Source: Rhodeus uyekii
Taxonomy: Eukaryota > Chordata > Actinopteri > Cypriniformes > Acheilognathidae
Direction of reading: 5' to 3'
Assembly: GCA_037043235.1 (NCBI GenBank)
Contig: JAWRVZ010000087.1
Coordinates: forward strand, 2,472,501 to 2,536,500
DNA: 64,000 nt
Shown here: piece after piece, positions 1-13,223 of the stretch
How positions within the stretch are numbered: the first letter of the stretch is position 1
Layout of the letters: every line of letters starts with the position of its first letter
Translations under genes and position numbers: made by a program
Notes under the pieces: generated by a model
Databases searched by the model: none
Seen by the model: only the letters and a program-made list of their open reading frames with translations
What the model was told of the DNA's origin: nothing

Positions 1-253
1 GGCAGAGTCAATACACAGGCAAGGTAAACACAGGGAATATAACGCTCTGAATTGTGGCCGGGGCAAACAAGACTTCGCACTGAGTTATTGGGTAGCCAGG
101 GTTAAATAGTCTGTACGAATGTGTAACAGGTGTGGGGTGATCAGTCCGGGAAAGTGGGTGTATGGGAATTGTAGTCCAAGTGAATCAGAACTCTGGAGAC
201 AGCGACCTCTGGTGGTCGCTGGTGGGAACCTAACCTCGTTGGCATTTGTGACA
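1..253 (-). mobile_element. Partial Ty3/gypsy-type LTR, cut by the window edge
   Basis: Read on the minus strand, the segment starts with TGTCACA at 253. It then has the layout common in fish gypsy LTRs: a stretch resembling 'actacaattccca', a 'tatttaaccctgg' promoter-like run and a GC-balanced tail. The other end lies outside the window, so neither target-site duplication nor LTR length can be checked. The LTR identity rests on its terminus and on overall resemblance to the two complete solo LTRs in this window. Confidence 0.45.
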
Positions 254-291
254 CATACAATGCATGTCAGCTGACCTGCTCATCCTGTTTG

Positions 292-485
292 AATGAGGAT
301 GTAACTGGTAGCTCTGCATTTTTGTGCTGCTTGTACAGTGACGATCAACAAAACAAGACACGATAGTGTATAAAGGACACACTGACTGTAAGGAATTTTA
401 AAACCTCATTCAGAGAAATTCGGATCAGGATCCAAAAAAGAACCTTTTCCCGTATGAGCAAAGAAAGCTTCCCTCTCACACTCAT
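292..485 (+). pseudogene. Decayed Ig-like exon remnant (copy 1 of 6)
   Basis: The segment begins 'aatgaggatgtaactgg' and ends at a good splice donor (cat|gtaagtctgag). It matches decayed exons at about 8826, 12329, 32657, 40374 and 52644. In frame the start reads N-E-D-V-T-G-S-S-A-F, like the opening of a V-set strand, but no open Ig domain remains. No linked downstream exons were found here, so this is an orphan relic. The Ig origin is inference. Confidence 0.4.
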
Positions 486-666
486 GTAAGTCTGAGTACA
501 TTTACTCGTTATTTGATTAATTGCTGCTCTTTTCATCAAAATGAGATTAGATAAAATGCAACTCTTGTAGCGATACCAGGAACCAAACAAATACACAAAC
601 TGTTTTCGCAGAGACTCTTAATTTATTCACAATACCAAACTAAATGTTTAGTTAAGATCTGGAGTG

Positions 667-736
667 ACAAACCAAAACATTAATCTTAGATAAATTATCA
701 CACACACACACACACACACAATAAAATAATAATAAT

Positions 737-812
<76 letters not shown>

Positions 813-876
813 TTATTATTATTATTATATTGTGTGTGTGTGTGATAATTTATCTAAGATTAATGTTTTGGTTTGT
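667..876. repeat. Near-perfect 210-bp palindrome with (AT)n centre
   Basis: The left arm (from 667) runs acaaaccaaaacatt, then aatcttagataaatt, a (CA)n tract and (AAT)n. The right arm (to 876) is its reverse complement in reversed order: (ATT)n, (TG)n, aatttatctaagatt, aatgttttggtttgt. The centre is about 65 bp of (AT)n near 770. A foldback DNA element or a hairpin-forming duplicated microsatellite would explain it. No coding potential was seen. Confidence 0.9.
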
Positions 877-3104
877 AAAATATTTAATAATGTATTATAT
901 ACTTTACAATATACATTCATATATATATATTGCTACATATCTTTTGTCATTATATAAGTTGTTTTTCATAACTATATATTTTGTAATGTAATGCGTTTTT
1001 TTTAATAAGACATAAATATAGTAGTTCAGTTAGTAGTTCAGATTCTGATGCACTGTATTTGTATTCAGCTCAAATACAAATCCATCCTTAAAACACATTT
1101 TGAAATGACATTTACTGTGAAACTGTCCCAAAGACTTCAGTTTGTATGTCAAAACCCATAATTACATATTACTTAATAACGAGTTAATAGTCATGTGCCT
1201 CAACAAGTAAAGTCATATAATGATATCTATATTATTCTTGCCAAATGAGAGGTGAGCCCGATACAGTTTCAGTATCGCTTTAACCTAATTTCAAATTTGA
1301 TGTTTATAATAAATGCCAATATAGCCTAATTTGGGTTTTATTTCATAATTTAATATAAATGTAACAAATTGTGTTGCTCTGCGAACATTTAACAGTTCTA
1401 AGTAATACATAAACAAACAAATGAAAGTAAAAGCGGCAGCTCCTCGCACACAAAAAGGCAATACACATACATTTACATCTATTCATTTAGCACACGCTTT
1501 TATCCAAAGCGACAATTTGAGGAATATGGAATACATACACAAAAGTTAAGGCAATGCAAGTATATTTATATAGCACTTTCCAAGCACAATGGTAATTCAA
1601 AATGGTTTACATAGGAGGAATAAAAATAAATACAATTATAAATAAAGGTGAGAGTAAGATATATATAAAGTACATTAAAACAGTTTATAATAAAAAGAGG
1701 GAGCAATCATAAAGTACACTGGGACTTCCCCATGATCTTATTCTCTGTGGTATTTTCGGCGCACACCAATTTAATTCTAGACGCCTCTAGAGATCCACTT
1801 TTCACCTGAATTGAGCATTGGGAGAGTTAAGCGGTATTCCACAGTCCGAGTGGTCGTATTCCACACTAGTCACCACAAAGTTAAACAATCATGGATCGCT
1901 CCCACAGGTATAAAAGAAATGAAATATTCAATAAAAGGTAAGAATAAAAAAAATATAAATGTACACACATACAGAGTACATTAAAACAAATGCAAAAATA
2001 CAGTGCAACCAGTCTGACATTAAGTGGCACAGTGCTCATTCAGTGAATGCACAGCTGTGTGGCTCCTGTTGGAGCGCATCTGATCTGCTCTGGAAACTGA
2101 TAGCTAAAAGCAGACTCGACATGCTTTGAGTGTACCTTTGGTATTTCTAACTGGCTTCATCCTGGTGATCTGTTTTATATTCAGTGAGCATATCAGCAAT
2201 GTATTGAAGTCCTAGGCCATCGAGTGATTTATAAACTAGTAACAATACTTTTAAAATCAATTCCAAATCCATGTGATATGTTCATATTTTCTGGTATTTT
2301 CTCCAAGTCTTGATCGGAAACAAAGCATCTAATTCTTGCAATATTTTTCAGTAGATCGTATGCTGATATAGATATATTTACATGACTACCTGTAGATTCC
2401 TGACTTGATATTTAGTTGATTGACGCCTAGAGTGAAGGTACAACTTTGTTTGAACTTCATCAGCACTTAGGTCGAATAGTACCAGCACTGAGGTTTCGCC
2501 TATATCTGTATTAAGGCGAATCTTATTTATTATAAGTCTTTGTGCTGTGATGCTGTAGGAAACCAGACAATGTTTTCAATGATCTTGTCTGGGAAAGGAA
2601 GATTTGAGATTTTTCTGTAGTTGCTCAGTATAGTGTTTTCCAGATAGCTTAACCACTGCAGTTTTCAGGGAGTTTCGAAAAGTCCCAGAAAATAATAAGG
2701 CATTTACCACTTCTAAGAGATCTGCTTCTAAACAGTTAAACACACTTCTTTTTTTAAATAAGTGGGGAGTGTGACAAGGGGGGAGGTTGATGTTTTAAGG
2801 TGCTGTACTGTTTCATTCAAAAATTTGCCATCAATTGCTTAGAAACCAGACATAGTAACTACGTTCTGAGTTTTTGGTCTGATTTATCTTACCTCAGCAC
2901 AACTCAACGTGCTGATCACCTTTCTTATATTAACAATATTCTCAGAAAAAAAGGAAGCAAATTCACTGCACAAGTTGTCTGAGAGCATTTCACTGAGAAT
3001 GTGACTTGTTAGGCTCTCTACAGTAGCAGTAAGATATTTATAAATGAGGCCCACTGAATAATGTTGTGAATTTCAAATGAGAGGGGGAGTCTGTTAAAAC
3101 CCTT
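877..3104. other. AT-rich stretch without recognised genes
   Basis: Long AT-rich non-coding sequence. A fragment near 1478-1540, in reverse complement, carries 'tcgctttggataaaagcgt', the 3'-tail motif shared by many fish L2-type LINEs and their SINEs. The only longer reading frame (2800-2982) starts with GTG and resembles nothing recognised. No exon with credible splice sites was found. Confidence 0.5.
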
Positions 3105-3214
3105 TTCTCAAGCGAATTATGAAATACACTATTAAAGCCACGGCAATCAATAGAGTTGGAGTGTCAATACAGATCCATAAAATCAATAAAACCATAAAAC
3201 CGGTCTGGTGACGG
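3105..3214 (-). repeat. Partial duplicate of gene A transmembrane-exon sequence
   Basis: On the plus strand 3105-3210 repeats, with substitutions, the sequence at about 3265-3355. Both begin near 'aagcgaattatga', continue through 'cagatccataa' and end in 'gtctggtgacg'. The second copy lies inside the last coding exon of gene A and the first directly downstream of its stop codon, so an internal tandem duplication now forms part of the 3' UTR. Confidence 0.7.
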
Positions 3215-6040
3215 TTAACTTTCACTTTGCCTCTGTTCCCTATATAAGGGAAATTGAAATCTTTTTTTAAAGCGAATTATGACTACTAATACAGCCACGA
3301 AAATCAATACAGTGCCAATACAGATCCATAATATCATCATCAAGTCTGGTGACGATTCTGGTCTTTGGTTTCCATGCTCAGTGGAATTTTTTCCTTTTTC
3401 TGCTGTTAATTCTGTAACAAACAAAAACATACAGCACTATAATTTCTATAAACTGATATATACTGATAATTTCTATAGAGCACCATTCAAAAATAAAAAA
3501 ATTTACGTACCATTAATGATCAGCTGTAAGGTCTGTGGTTCAGATAAGTATGTGATGATGCAGCTGAACACTCCTGCATCACTGTGAATAATATCGATGA
3601 GTTTGAGGGAAAAGTTTCCTCTCGGATATTCATCAGGGAATGTTTTAACTCTGTTCAGGTACCGTGGGTTTTGTCCACTAACTGAATCTTGACCTTTAAT
3701 TAAATCATAGACAATCTCACTGTCATTGTGTCTCCAGTGTACATTAATATCTTGAAGATCATGTTCAGATGAAGAACACGGCAGGATAGCAGAACCACCA
3801 ATAACAGCCTCTACTGTTTCTTGAAGAGACACTGAAATTACACAAAATGTAATTGTAAATGCAGTCTAATATTTATACATGTGGCATAAATAATAAATAA
3901 AGTGTTTTTCAGTTGCTCACCTTGGTTTACTGCAAACACACAAATGAAACAGCAGTAGAAACTATGGAAAAAGAACAAACAAGTTAATTTAACTGGCTCA
4001 GTTTCAACCAATACAGCATGATATTGGCAACAGGCTTGCTCGTGATCACACTGCCAAAGTGTGCGCACAGAAAACTGCCTCTCTCAGAATTGCACATTTG
4101 GGACACGCTTGATGTTAAAAAGTGATACCAAGCACAATAAGCAGTGAAAAAGAACACAATGGACGCGCTGACTGAAACACAGCATAAGCCGTGTCTCTCA
4201 GCATGCTTTGGCAAATTTTGTTTATGCAAAAGAGAAAATAACTTACTGCTCTTGACTGAATAACTTTATTTTTTTTAGCTTTAATAAGAATACATTTATA
4301 TTTCATTTATAAAGTGAAAACAATGCACAGTGAAAATTATACCATTTTATTTGTACATTTCTGTACTAATTATAACTGTTAAATAAAAAATATTGTACCT
4401 AAAAAAACTAATTTAATTCATATTTTTATACATCGTTTATGTCCTACTGTTTGTAATTTGTTTCTTCGTTTTATTTATAATAAGAGAAATTAGATAAAAT
4501 AATACAATAACTTTATTGTGATATATATTATTATCGTGAAATATAATTTCTCAATTTGGTCATGTCGCCCACCCCAAATCGACACCGGTAACTATAACAA
4601 CGACAAAAATCTGTTACTGCATGTCCATACAGATCATGCATCATGTCTTGGAGTGTAAATACAAACTAACAGATGATCTATGTAAAATTTAATGTGCTAC
4701 TTTTTGTTAGGAAGATTGTAATTTTCTGTAATTCATTAATAGTTAAATAATAACATACTATTTTAATTGTATCACTTCAGTTTTACTGAGTATGAAGAAA
4801 AAGTGCTATTTGAGTTTTTATTTAAATCAATTAATAAATTAAATAATAAAAATAAATTACATTTCAGGTTAACTTTTGAGGCTGGTTATTCATCACCTAT
4901 GGTATCGATTTAGTACTCATGCGTAGTTACTAGATTCTTGTATTGTACCAAAGCCAAAATTGCGGTATCAAGCCAACCCTAAATTAAAGTGTCTTGAAAA
5001 AAAGGGTTGCAAAAAAGTTTCTAAATGGGACAGCAGAGGCTGTCGGAGACATTAAATTTAATCACGCCAAATTAAAAGCAAATTAAAGAACAGATGATAG
5101 TTAGTCGATTCCATATTGACCAACACAATCTATCAACAGCAGGACAAAATAGCATGAGGATTAAATTAGCATCTGCAAAAATGTATTTAAATGTGAAATT
5201 GGTTTAAACTTTTTTGTAGTTTTTTAGTTATTATTTGGTAACATCATTATTCATAATAACCTAATCTATTGTATGACAATTTAAAAATAAAGTTACATTT
5301 AAATGGTCTTCAGGTTAAAACCCATAGGCCGATAAATGGCCGAAAGTGAAAGTGAAAGTGGTGGGGAAAAAGAGGCTGGGGTCTCCGGGCACAGAATGGT
5401 CACAGAAGACACATTTGATACGCGTGATAGTCATGCATTTTTTTCTCGCTTGCTCGATTTTTTCCGTGATTTGTATATAATTTGTGGGATTCAGGGAGTC
5501 TCCCGAATCTTCCGGGAGAGGTGGGATGTATGTCGCAAGTAGCAGAATTATCTGCGGATGCTAAACTCTGTATATGTTATATCGGTATTTCTTCTTGTTC
5601 TAAAGCATCTATCCCATCTTACCCTAGTGGTAAAATATTTAAATACTAACCCTATCGTGAACGCACAGTACGACGAGGTCAAGCAAACTATCACATAAAA
5701 GGGGTTTCACGTTCACCCTGAATAAAAGACTAAATCATTAGCACTATGCTAATGCTAAATCCAAAAATAATAGTTGCTACCATTTCTCTGAACACTGACC
5801 CGTGACTCATTATCAATCAAACCATCAACAATGCATTACTGACGTCAAAGGGGTTTGTTTGTTTGCTAATCCTAGTTTATATTATTGACCAGTTTCAAGA
5901 CCAAAACAAACCAAGCCAAATCCATAAGCAGGAGCGCAAACTTGAGCACATTTGAAATCGCGGCAGTTCAGAAATACAAGAAGTACGCAGTTTGTGAAAA
6001 CAGAAATTTGTTAAAAATCATGAACATACCTGTTAATCAT
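3215..6040 (-). CDS. Gene A: B7/butyrophilin-like single V-set receptor, 4 exons
   Basis: Exons on the minus strand: 6040-6030 (ATG mini exon, donor AACAG|gtatgt), 3961-3921 (rest of the signal peptide), 3831-3511 (V-set), 3411-3215 (stalk, membrane span and tail). All joins are GT-AG and phases add up to a 189-aa frame. The V domain shows GGSAILPC, the Trp in VHWRH and D-A-G-V-F-S-C, the usual disulfide and Tyr/Phe-corner pattern. A hydrophobic span (ILWICIGTVLIFVAVLVVII) follows a short stalk with an N-glycosylation site (NST). The tail is short and basic with one Tyr and no ITIM. The signal peptide and single span predict a type I surface protein. It is closest to genes B-D here. Family assignment to B7/butyrophilin-like V-set is inference and the ligand is unknown. 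Intron 1 (3962-6029) holds no recognised gene. Confidence 0.8.
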
Positions 6041-8825
6041 AGCGCCCCGAATATAATTAATATATATATTGCACATTATATTAATGGCGGGCGCTTTCGA
6101 ATAGTTTGAATCACTTGTTTCACGTCACGTGTTTTACGGTGCAAACCAGAAGTCACGTGCTTCGTGAGTTATAACGCTTGAACTATTTCATATAAATTAT
6201 TTTCACATAGCAGTGTATTCTATTTTATAGCACGTAGCCTACTATTCAATTCTGTGTTAATTTTATTATGTTTCCGGAACTTAATTAAGTTTAGTTGTTC
6301 GATTGTATAAATGTAATAGATGTATTGTCCCAACCAACCCCTAACCCTAACATATCCATGACCCTATGCTAAATATTTACGCTAATTTAAATTCACCTTG
6401 TTTTTAAATCCAGTTTTCTTGGAAATAAATACCATTTTCTTTGTATCTTGCATATGTGCGACTTCAATTTCTACTTTCGATTAATGACATTGTTTTTTGT
6501 CAGTCACGTTTGTTTATCTTATGTGTGACGTCACCAAGACTCCTTTATGAAAGTATTGTTAATCAAAGAAGCGAAGTAAAGAGATTAGAAGTTACTAAAT
6601 CATTAAACTGTAGAAGCATGAGAATACCGAGAAAGGAATATCGTTCCATACTGAGATAGACTCAGCAAAGATGCCAGGAACAGTTACTTTGATAAACTGT
6701 TATCGATTCAGAATATTTAATCATTTGACCAGGCAGTAATAATTTGGGAGTGTTGACCCCACATTGCTGCATCCATCCTCATTCGTGGATCTGGATAACT
6801 TTTTTTAACGCAAAAGAACCACCTGTGAACAGTTCAAAAGCTTGGTTTCAGTTCAAACAACATTTGGTTTCCACACTTCATTTGGCTTTGTCTGCATTGT
6901 CATTGTTGCAAGTTTTGCAACAATCCCAAGAGTGGGACATACATAATATTCATACGTTTTGTTTCAAGTTTGAAAAACTCGACATTGCTTCTCATATTTG
7001 ATGCCATGAAGAAACTCTTTTCTCTGAGAAATACTGAAGAAATAATGAATATACTACACTGGACTATGATGTTCTAAAACACAAAAGAAAGGCAAGCTCA
7101 ACGGCTGTAAGGTGGCGCTGCACAGCATTTACTCGCTCCAGAAGATGCTCCTATAGTGGATGACACTTGGTTACACTAAACTTTGAGCACACTAAATTCC
7201 TGTGGACACTGCAACAGTCATGATACATTTACACACTGCGGCGTCTTTTTAGTCAGCATGAATTCAACATAAGAAATAGGAAAAAATTCAAAATGCCACT
7301 TCCAAACAGCGACCAGCAAACAACATAGAAGATGACATTTATTGAGGCTCAGAATCAGTCCAGCTCAATGAGCCACTTCATGCCGAGACGTACCAAAAAA
7401 GAGACTCCTGTCCATTATCTGTCCTCTTCAAGTTATTGTTCGACTCGTTGCTCCATCAGGCAAACCTCTAGCTCCATCTCGGCCTAGAGAATCCGAGCCA
7501 GTTGTGAAACACAAGACTTTGTGGCCAAAGCACAACTCTTTCTGAAGCAGCAAGGCCCCTGCCTTCGTGGCTAGCCGTTCGTTGCAGACAGCTGAATTAC
7601 AAGCACTCTCGCTGAAGACTGTGCTCTTACTTTGCCTCATAGTGGACTTGTAAGCATTGTCTTCTATTGCTGCTTGGATGGAGTTCGAGAGGGAATGATT
7701 GTAAGGTTATTCCAAAACAAAATCACAGGTCATAATCATGTCAACTTTTTCCATTGAAGGATTGAATGCAGAGAACTCACGCAGCGTTCAGCAGTGGATT
7801 GGCGTAGGATAAGTGATAATATGCTAATATTAGAGTCAGGGTTGGTCAGCAACTCACAGTTGAATACACTGTGATAGTGCTGACAATCCTCTATTAGTAA
7901 TACTGATGGTTCTTCTGACTAGCCTCTCCTTTCCATGGTTGGATTCTTTGACCTGAAGCATACACATTTCAGACAAACATCCATGGTTATATCTGAAACC
8001 AGAACTAAACAAGGAGATCGTGTCCCCCTTTTCCCAACAAATTAAATTCCTCTCAGCACCACTCATCAAACAATTTATCCCCAAACTGTCATTATAATTA
8101 ACATTATATATTTTAACTCGATTTCTCAGTCCACCTGTCCTTCCATTTATAATATTGCTTATCCTCTGTAATGAAAAAAGCCTCATTAATAGTTAAAAAG
8201 CTCCCAATTATCCTCCTATGAAATATTGTTTCGCATCTTGTGATGGCTATTGTTAAATTATTTTTGTTTTCTTCACATATCATTTTTTGTTTCTTAAAAA
8301 TAAAACTGCACATCATTTACCATATCTGATTCATTAATTCCCCATTACATATCAGTTAATTGGCAGCATAATTCAGTGCTCTTTTCATTTGTTAATTGGT
8401 TCAGTGTTCATAACTCCAGCATCCTGGTGCCGAGTGTTGCCCCAGTAACACCACGCCTTAGTAAATGTAATAATCAAACAGTGACAGCATGTGACAGTCC
8501 TCTGAAAACTAACTGACATGCAACTATGTATTTATTTAACAAGACTGAGCACGAGAACTGGTTTCAGTGACTCAGTGTGAATATAATAGAAAAACACAAT
8601 ACATACAATACAAAATGCTCTACTTTTGTACATCAGGTATTTGATTTGATTTGTCAAACTGTAGACAAATATTAACATGTTAACACTAAAAATGAATAGA
8701 CGTAAAGGAAACATTTTAGCAAAACCTATCGATATGCCTGTAAACAAATATGAATGAGATTTGATTGGGAAATGTATGAAAAGGCTTTTTTTTTACCCTT
8801 TTGTTTCTCTTTCGGTGCAGGTCGG
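6041..8825. other. No recognised gene
   Basis: Upstream of gene A. It contains short chance reading frames and no domain, repeat terminus or RNA gene that I recognise. The first few hundred bases presumably hold the gene A promoter, but no distinct TATA box or other element could be placed with confidence. Confidence 0.4.
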
Positions 8826-8890
8826 AATGAGGACGTCACTGGAAACTCTGCGTTCTTGACATTCTTGAGAGAGATGATTGTATTGACATC
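8826..8890 (+). pseudogene. Decayed Ig-like exon remnant (copy 2 of 6)
   Basis: Begins 'aatgaggacgtcactgg' directly after a 'gtgcaggtcgg' acceptor-like context and continues 'aaactctgcgttcttgac'. It matches the start of the decayed exons at 292, 12329, 32657, 40374 and 52644. Similarity fades after about 65 bases and no donor or further exons were found. Confidence 0.35.
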
Positions 8891-11800
8891 CAATGACAGC
8901 TGGATTGTGTGAATAGATGAGTGGATGGCGAGGATTGTGGTGAGATGAACAGATAAATACCTTCAAAACTACAGTGTGAGTAGTGTTTTAGACATGACAA
9001 AAATGCTGTAAAGTGGACAACAATGCCATAATAGTTTTATTTTGAACAATTATCTATATTGAATTATACTATATTGATCACCCTTTGCCTTAAACAATTT
9101 TGTCATAGAATGTCTTTTTAGAGCGAGAGAGAGAGAGCGAAAGTGTGTGTGTGTCTAAATACTAACATGCCTTCATTAAACAAAAATATTGGCAGTTGTA
9201 AATATGTATATGTTATATACATTTTTTTTTAAATATGCATCACTGTGAAACCCCACTTTGATCTGTCAGGATTGACCTGCAGAGAATCTCTGATACGCGG
9301 AAGGATTGTAACATGTTCCCAGTTTTTTTGTTCAAAGACTTTTAGTTTGCATTTTTCACCATTTTTCACCCTGGTTTCCTGTTCTTTGTGCCATGTTTGT
9401 AGTTCTTCATTGTTACCAGGTGTGTTTTGTTGAACCCTTACATTTAGGTATTGTTTTCAGTTATTTTTTCATCTTTGTTTCCCACACGTTTCTTTGTTTT
9501 CTGTGTATGTATAGTCTATTTAACTATATTGATATTATGTAAAACTCTTTCAGTAAAAGACTTAAAAGACTTGTTTTAAAACTACTTTGCCTCATTGCCA
9601 TGATCATTTGATCAAACTTAATTAAAATAATTAAAAAAACACTTTTGTTTTTATACTTAAGGTTTTAAGTTTGTTTTTTAGATCAGGTTTCACTTTAAAC
9701 TCAGTTAAACTCATAAGGCAACAAAATTATGAATCTTCAGTGTGTTGTGGTGGAAAAATATTTGATCAATTCTGAATAAGACACAAATATGCCAATTATC
9801 TTTGAAAAGTTTTATTTCATAAAGACATCCAAAGTTGCCCTGCAGAGTGTGACAAGAAAAGGGAAAGGGGAATCAAAACAATCATGGATAAGAACAAATA
9901 CATACTATATAAATAACAATGTATTTCAGTGTTTTCAAATGAAAGTGTGACCAAAGAGCACCCAATCAGAGAGAGAGAGAGTCAGTATCAGCTGCCATCC
10001 AGTGGTGAGAGCAGGTGAAACTGGGTGAAGATTTACCATCTTGAAGGCAGACATGCAGTATCTATCGCTTCTTTAAATTATTTCTTACATTTGCCCCACA
10101 CTCATTCATGTTAACCTTTCATTTGTAATGTTTTCTAATCACATTAAATACTTTCACAAGTTGCAATGGCTATAAAACAAAAAAAAACTTTTGAATTTCA
10201 AAATAACTTTATATTTTTCATTTTTTTTAATGTTCATTTTATTACTAGTGGTGCTTTCAGAGCAACATAGTATTGGTTTTGTTAAAAACTCTGTGTTCTC
10301 ATAGTTACACAAATAATATCAAACGCATTAGACATTTTAGGCACCAGAAACTGCTCTGAAACAAAAAGATATGAAGATCAACTTCACCATGAAGCACTGA
10401 ATAAACAGGGCTGATATACACAGAGTTTACAATGATAATGACACACAAGTGGAAGGGATCACACAATAATGAGTCCATGCAATGGATTATGGGAAGTGAA
10501 GTTCATGATGGGAAGGTAAAGGAGACAGAAGGAGGCCCTCTAGTGGAAATCAAGGACACTCCAGCTGGAGGATGTTACATTAGATGTTTGAGACAAATGA
10601 CAGTATCCTAGTCAAAGAGATTCACCAGAATTACACTTAATGAATTAATCAATAATATAAATGCCTATTTAATTGAAGAAAACATATTAGTAGCAACAGA
10701 TTCTGAATTTGACTCCAGATCGGTTCCTGAACGATTACCCCATCAAGATCCACCAGAAGTAATCTTTGAGGACCAATTGACCAATCGACAGTTCTTGGTT
10801 CTTCCAAACATTTTCGTTCATCGTTCCTTGCTGGTGGAACGTTCTCCCTGCCTGTATACAGAATCCCTGTTCAACATTCAAAAGACAGGTGAAAATCTCT
10901 ACCGTGAGCACTTAACATCACACACACACACACACACACAAATTGCAAAAATAAAATAAAAATTAATAAAAAAAATCATCCTTACTTTGACCTTCCTTTT
11001 AGTCCATCCATTCTCCAGGCTTCAAGCAATGTTCGAAACTTTGTATTGTACGCACTTGTGTGTACTTTTTGCATCTTCAGGATGAATTACTTTCTGTATT
11101 CCTCAAGCTGTGAGTCGCTTTGGATAAAAGCATCTGCCAAATGAATAAATATAAAATGTAAATTTAGGAATTGGTTGTGGTTTGCTATTGGAGGATCTCA
11201 TGTGAGTGACAGGTTGCCCCACCCTTGTGCCGATAAACACGTCATCAGTCAAGAGGAGAGATGGGAGGGCAAGTAATTTTGATTAAATATTACAAGCACA
11301 CACAAAACAGGAAGTGTGTGGATAAACACATTTATACATTTGATATTATAATATATTTTCCATAGGAATTGCTTGATCATTGTTCGTCATTTCTCAGAGA
11401 TGGAGACAGAAGATGAACGTAACAGTGTTTTTTGTTGTTGTTGTTCTTCTTCTTATAAAATATATGTGGGATTAAACAGATGATGCCAGTAAGCAGATTG
11501 GTGAATGAGAACACAAGGAAACACATTTATCTGTACCATTTTTTTTTTCTTCAGGTGATACGAGTGATAAGTGGAGGAAACACATGGAGTAGAACAATGG
11601 AGCAGATGAAAAAGCACAGATGATGGAGTAGACAATTGAATCATTTTGGAGAGTAAGATGGAGTCTGAAAAAGTGTTTATACACAAATCTATATCGTGTG
11701 TGAGTGCAGGTCCTTGATGAGTGTGATTAGGAGTTGGATGTTGGTGATTTGGGTCAGGAGAGAGTGAACAGAGAGAAGATGCTGAGGGAGAGCTATAAAA

Positions 11801-12328
11801 ATATGACATAAGTTATAATAATTATTCATTAAATAATAAATAAATCTCTCATAGATGTTTATTAAAAACACATTTTCAGATGAATAACTCCAAAGACAAC
11901 ATACATTGTACTCCTGTTGTTTTCAATACTAGATATATAAAATTAAAGCAGCGAGAGTTACCAAACAAGAACATTCTCATGCAGTCGCTCAGGTACGTCA
12001 TTAAAATAAACTTCAGCAATGCATTTCAAACATTTGGTCATCTAGAAGGATATGCAGTATTTGAAAGTGACACTTGATCCTGATCTTACTGAACATCCTC
12101 TCTTATCAGTATCGCTCTTGTGATTTATGGACAGACACAAGTTATTCAGAGCAGAGCAGACCTTGATTTAAATACACATGTTAAGGGAGCGTAATGAGGA
12201 AAACCATAAAGTTAATTTACATTTTCCATTACATGATCCCTTTAATAAACAAAATTTGACAGGCAAATTCATGACAAGAACTATATTTAAATGTTGTTTA
12301 TCTGTCCTCTCTATCAGTACGTCTCATG
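8891..12328. other. No recognised gene; scattered repeat fragments
   Basis: About 10400-10576, read on the minus strand, starts TGTAACATCC and carries 'ccactagagggcc' and 'cttcccataatcc', reminiscent of a gypsy LTR, but its inner end could not be placed. Near 11105 'gtcgctttggataaaagca' is an L2/SINE 3'-tail motif. (CA)n occurs near 10920-10940. The reading frame at 11453-11809 (minus) resembles nothing known. Confidence 0.4.
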
Positions 12329-12531
12329 AATGGATGTTGTTGGTGGTTCTACATTCTTGTCCTGCTGTTTGAGTGAGGAGAAACTAAATTCAAGACAAAA
12401 CAATGTGATTGAAGAAACAATGACATCAGGAATATATGTGTCGTCATTCAAAGGATTGATTCACTTGAGGATCCAGAATAAAACCTTTTCCCAGAGAAGT
12501 TTAAGAACGGAAGCTTCTCTCTGATATTCAT
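12329..12531 (+). pseudogene. Decayed Ig-like exon upstream of gene B (copy 3 of 6)
   Basis: The frame still reads V-V-G-G-S-T-F-L-S-C-C, a typical V-set B strand with its Cys, then I-R-I-Q-N-K-T-F-S, before a TGA close to the donor (cat|gtaagtactg). It lies 0.7 kb upstream of the gene B start codon. The same relic precedes P1, C and D, so it was probably an exon of the ancestral duplicated unit. Its role in current transcripts is unknown. Confidence 0.5.
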
Positions 12532-13223
12532 GTAAGTACTGACTGAACTTACTCGATTGATTTTTTCCTATTCCACCTATAGAGCCAAATGTTACATCAC
12601 TTAGAGCAGTGACTTATTTATTTGTTTGTTTGTTTTTTTGCTGCTTTTGCTGTCAGAATAAATGGTAGACAAGCTGTCACTAGGGTGGTACCCTTTAAAA
12701 AAGTTCCAACTTGTACCGTTTAGGTATTAACATGTACACTTTTGGTACCGATATGGACGTCTGCAATAGGTGCTCTTTAGGTACAAACGTGCAGGATACC
12801 ACCACATTGACAACTTTTGTATCTGGTCTGGTTTTGGTCTTGCTGATGCTGATCCTGGTCTTTCTTGTGTTTTTGGTTGACCAAATCATTTGCCTTATTT
12901 TTTTTCAGCCTCGTTTTACAACTGACATTCATAAAAAAGTATGCTACATGTGGATGTTGAAACACTTTGAGTGTATGACATTTTTCTGTGTGGTTTACAA
13001 CTGATTATGATTAAGATGAGGATGATGATGATAATTTAAATATGTTTAGATGAAGAGGGAGAATTTCTGGTCATTTCACATGGATACTGTTGACGTCACT
13101 GTTATTTGAAGTCATTCGGAGCTGCTCCATATTGATATAAAACTCTCTGTTTGAAAAAGTAAAAAAATAATTCTAATTTAAAAACTATTTTTGTATAGTT
13201 TTATTGCATTAAATTAGGGCATC

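Noticed and set aside
5336..5542. 68-aa frame starting MAESESESGGEKEAG
   Set aside because: Low-complexity start, no domain, no splice context, and it lies within intron 1 of gene A on the other strand.
7428..8316. Overlapping minus-strand frames of 67-110 aa
   Set aside because: No start context, splice signals or recognisable domain. They overlap each other and look random.
12660..13004. 97-aa frame and 'ggtacc'-rich stretch upstream of gene B
   Set aside because: Looks like an old repeat with several 'ggtac' motifs. No termini could be defined and the frame has no domain.
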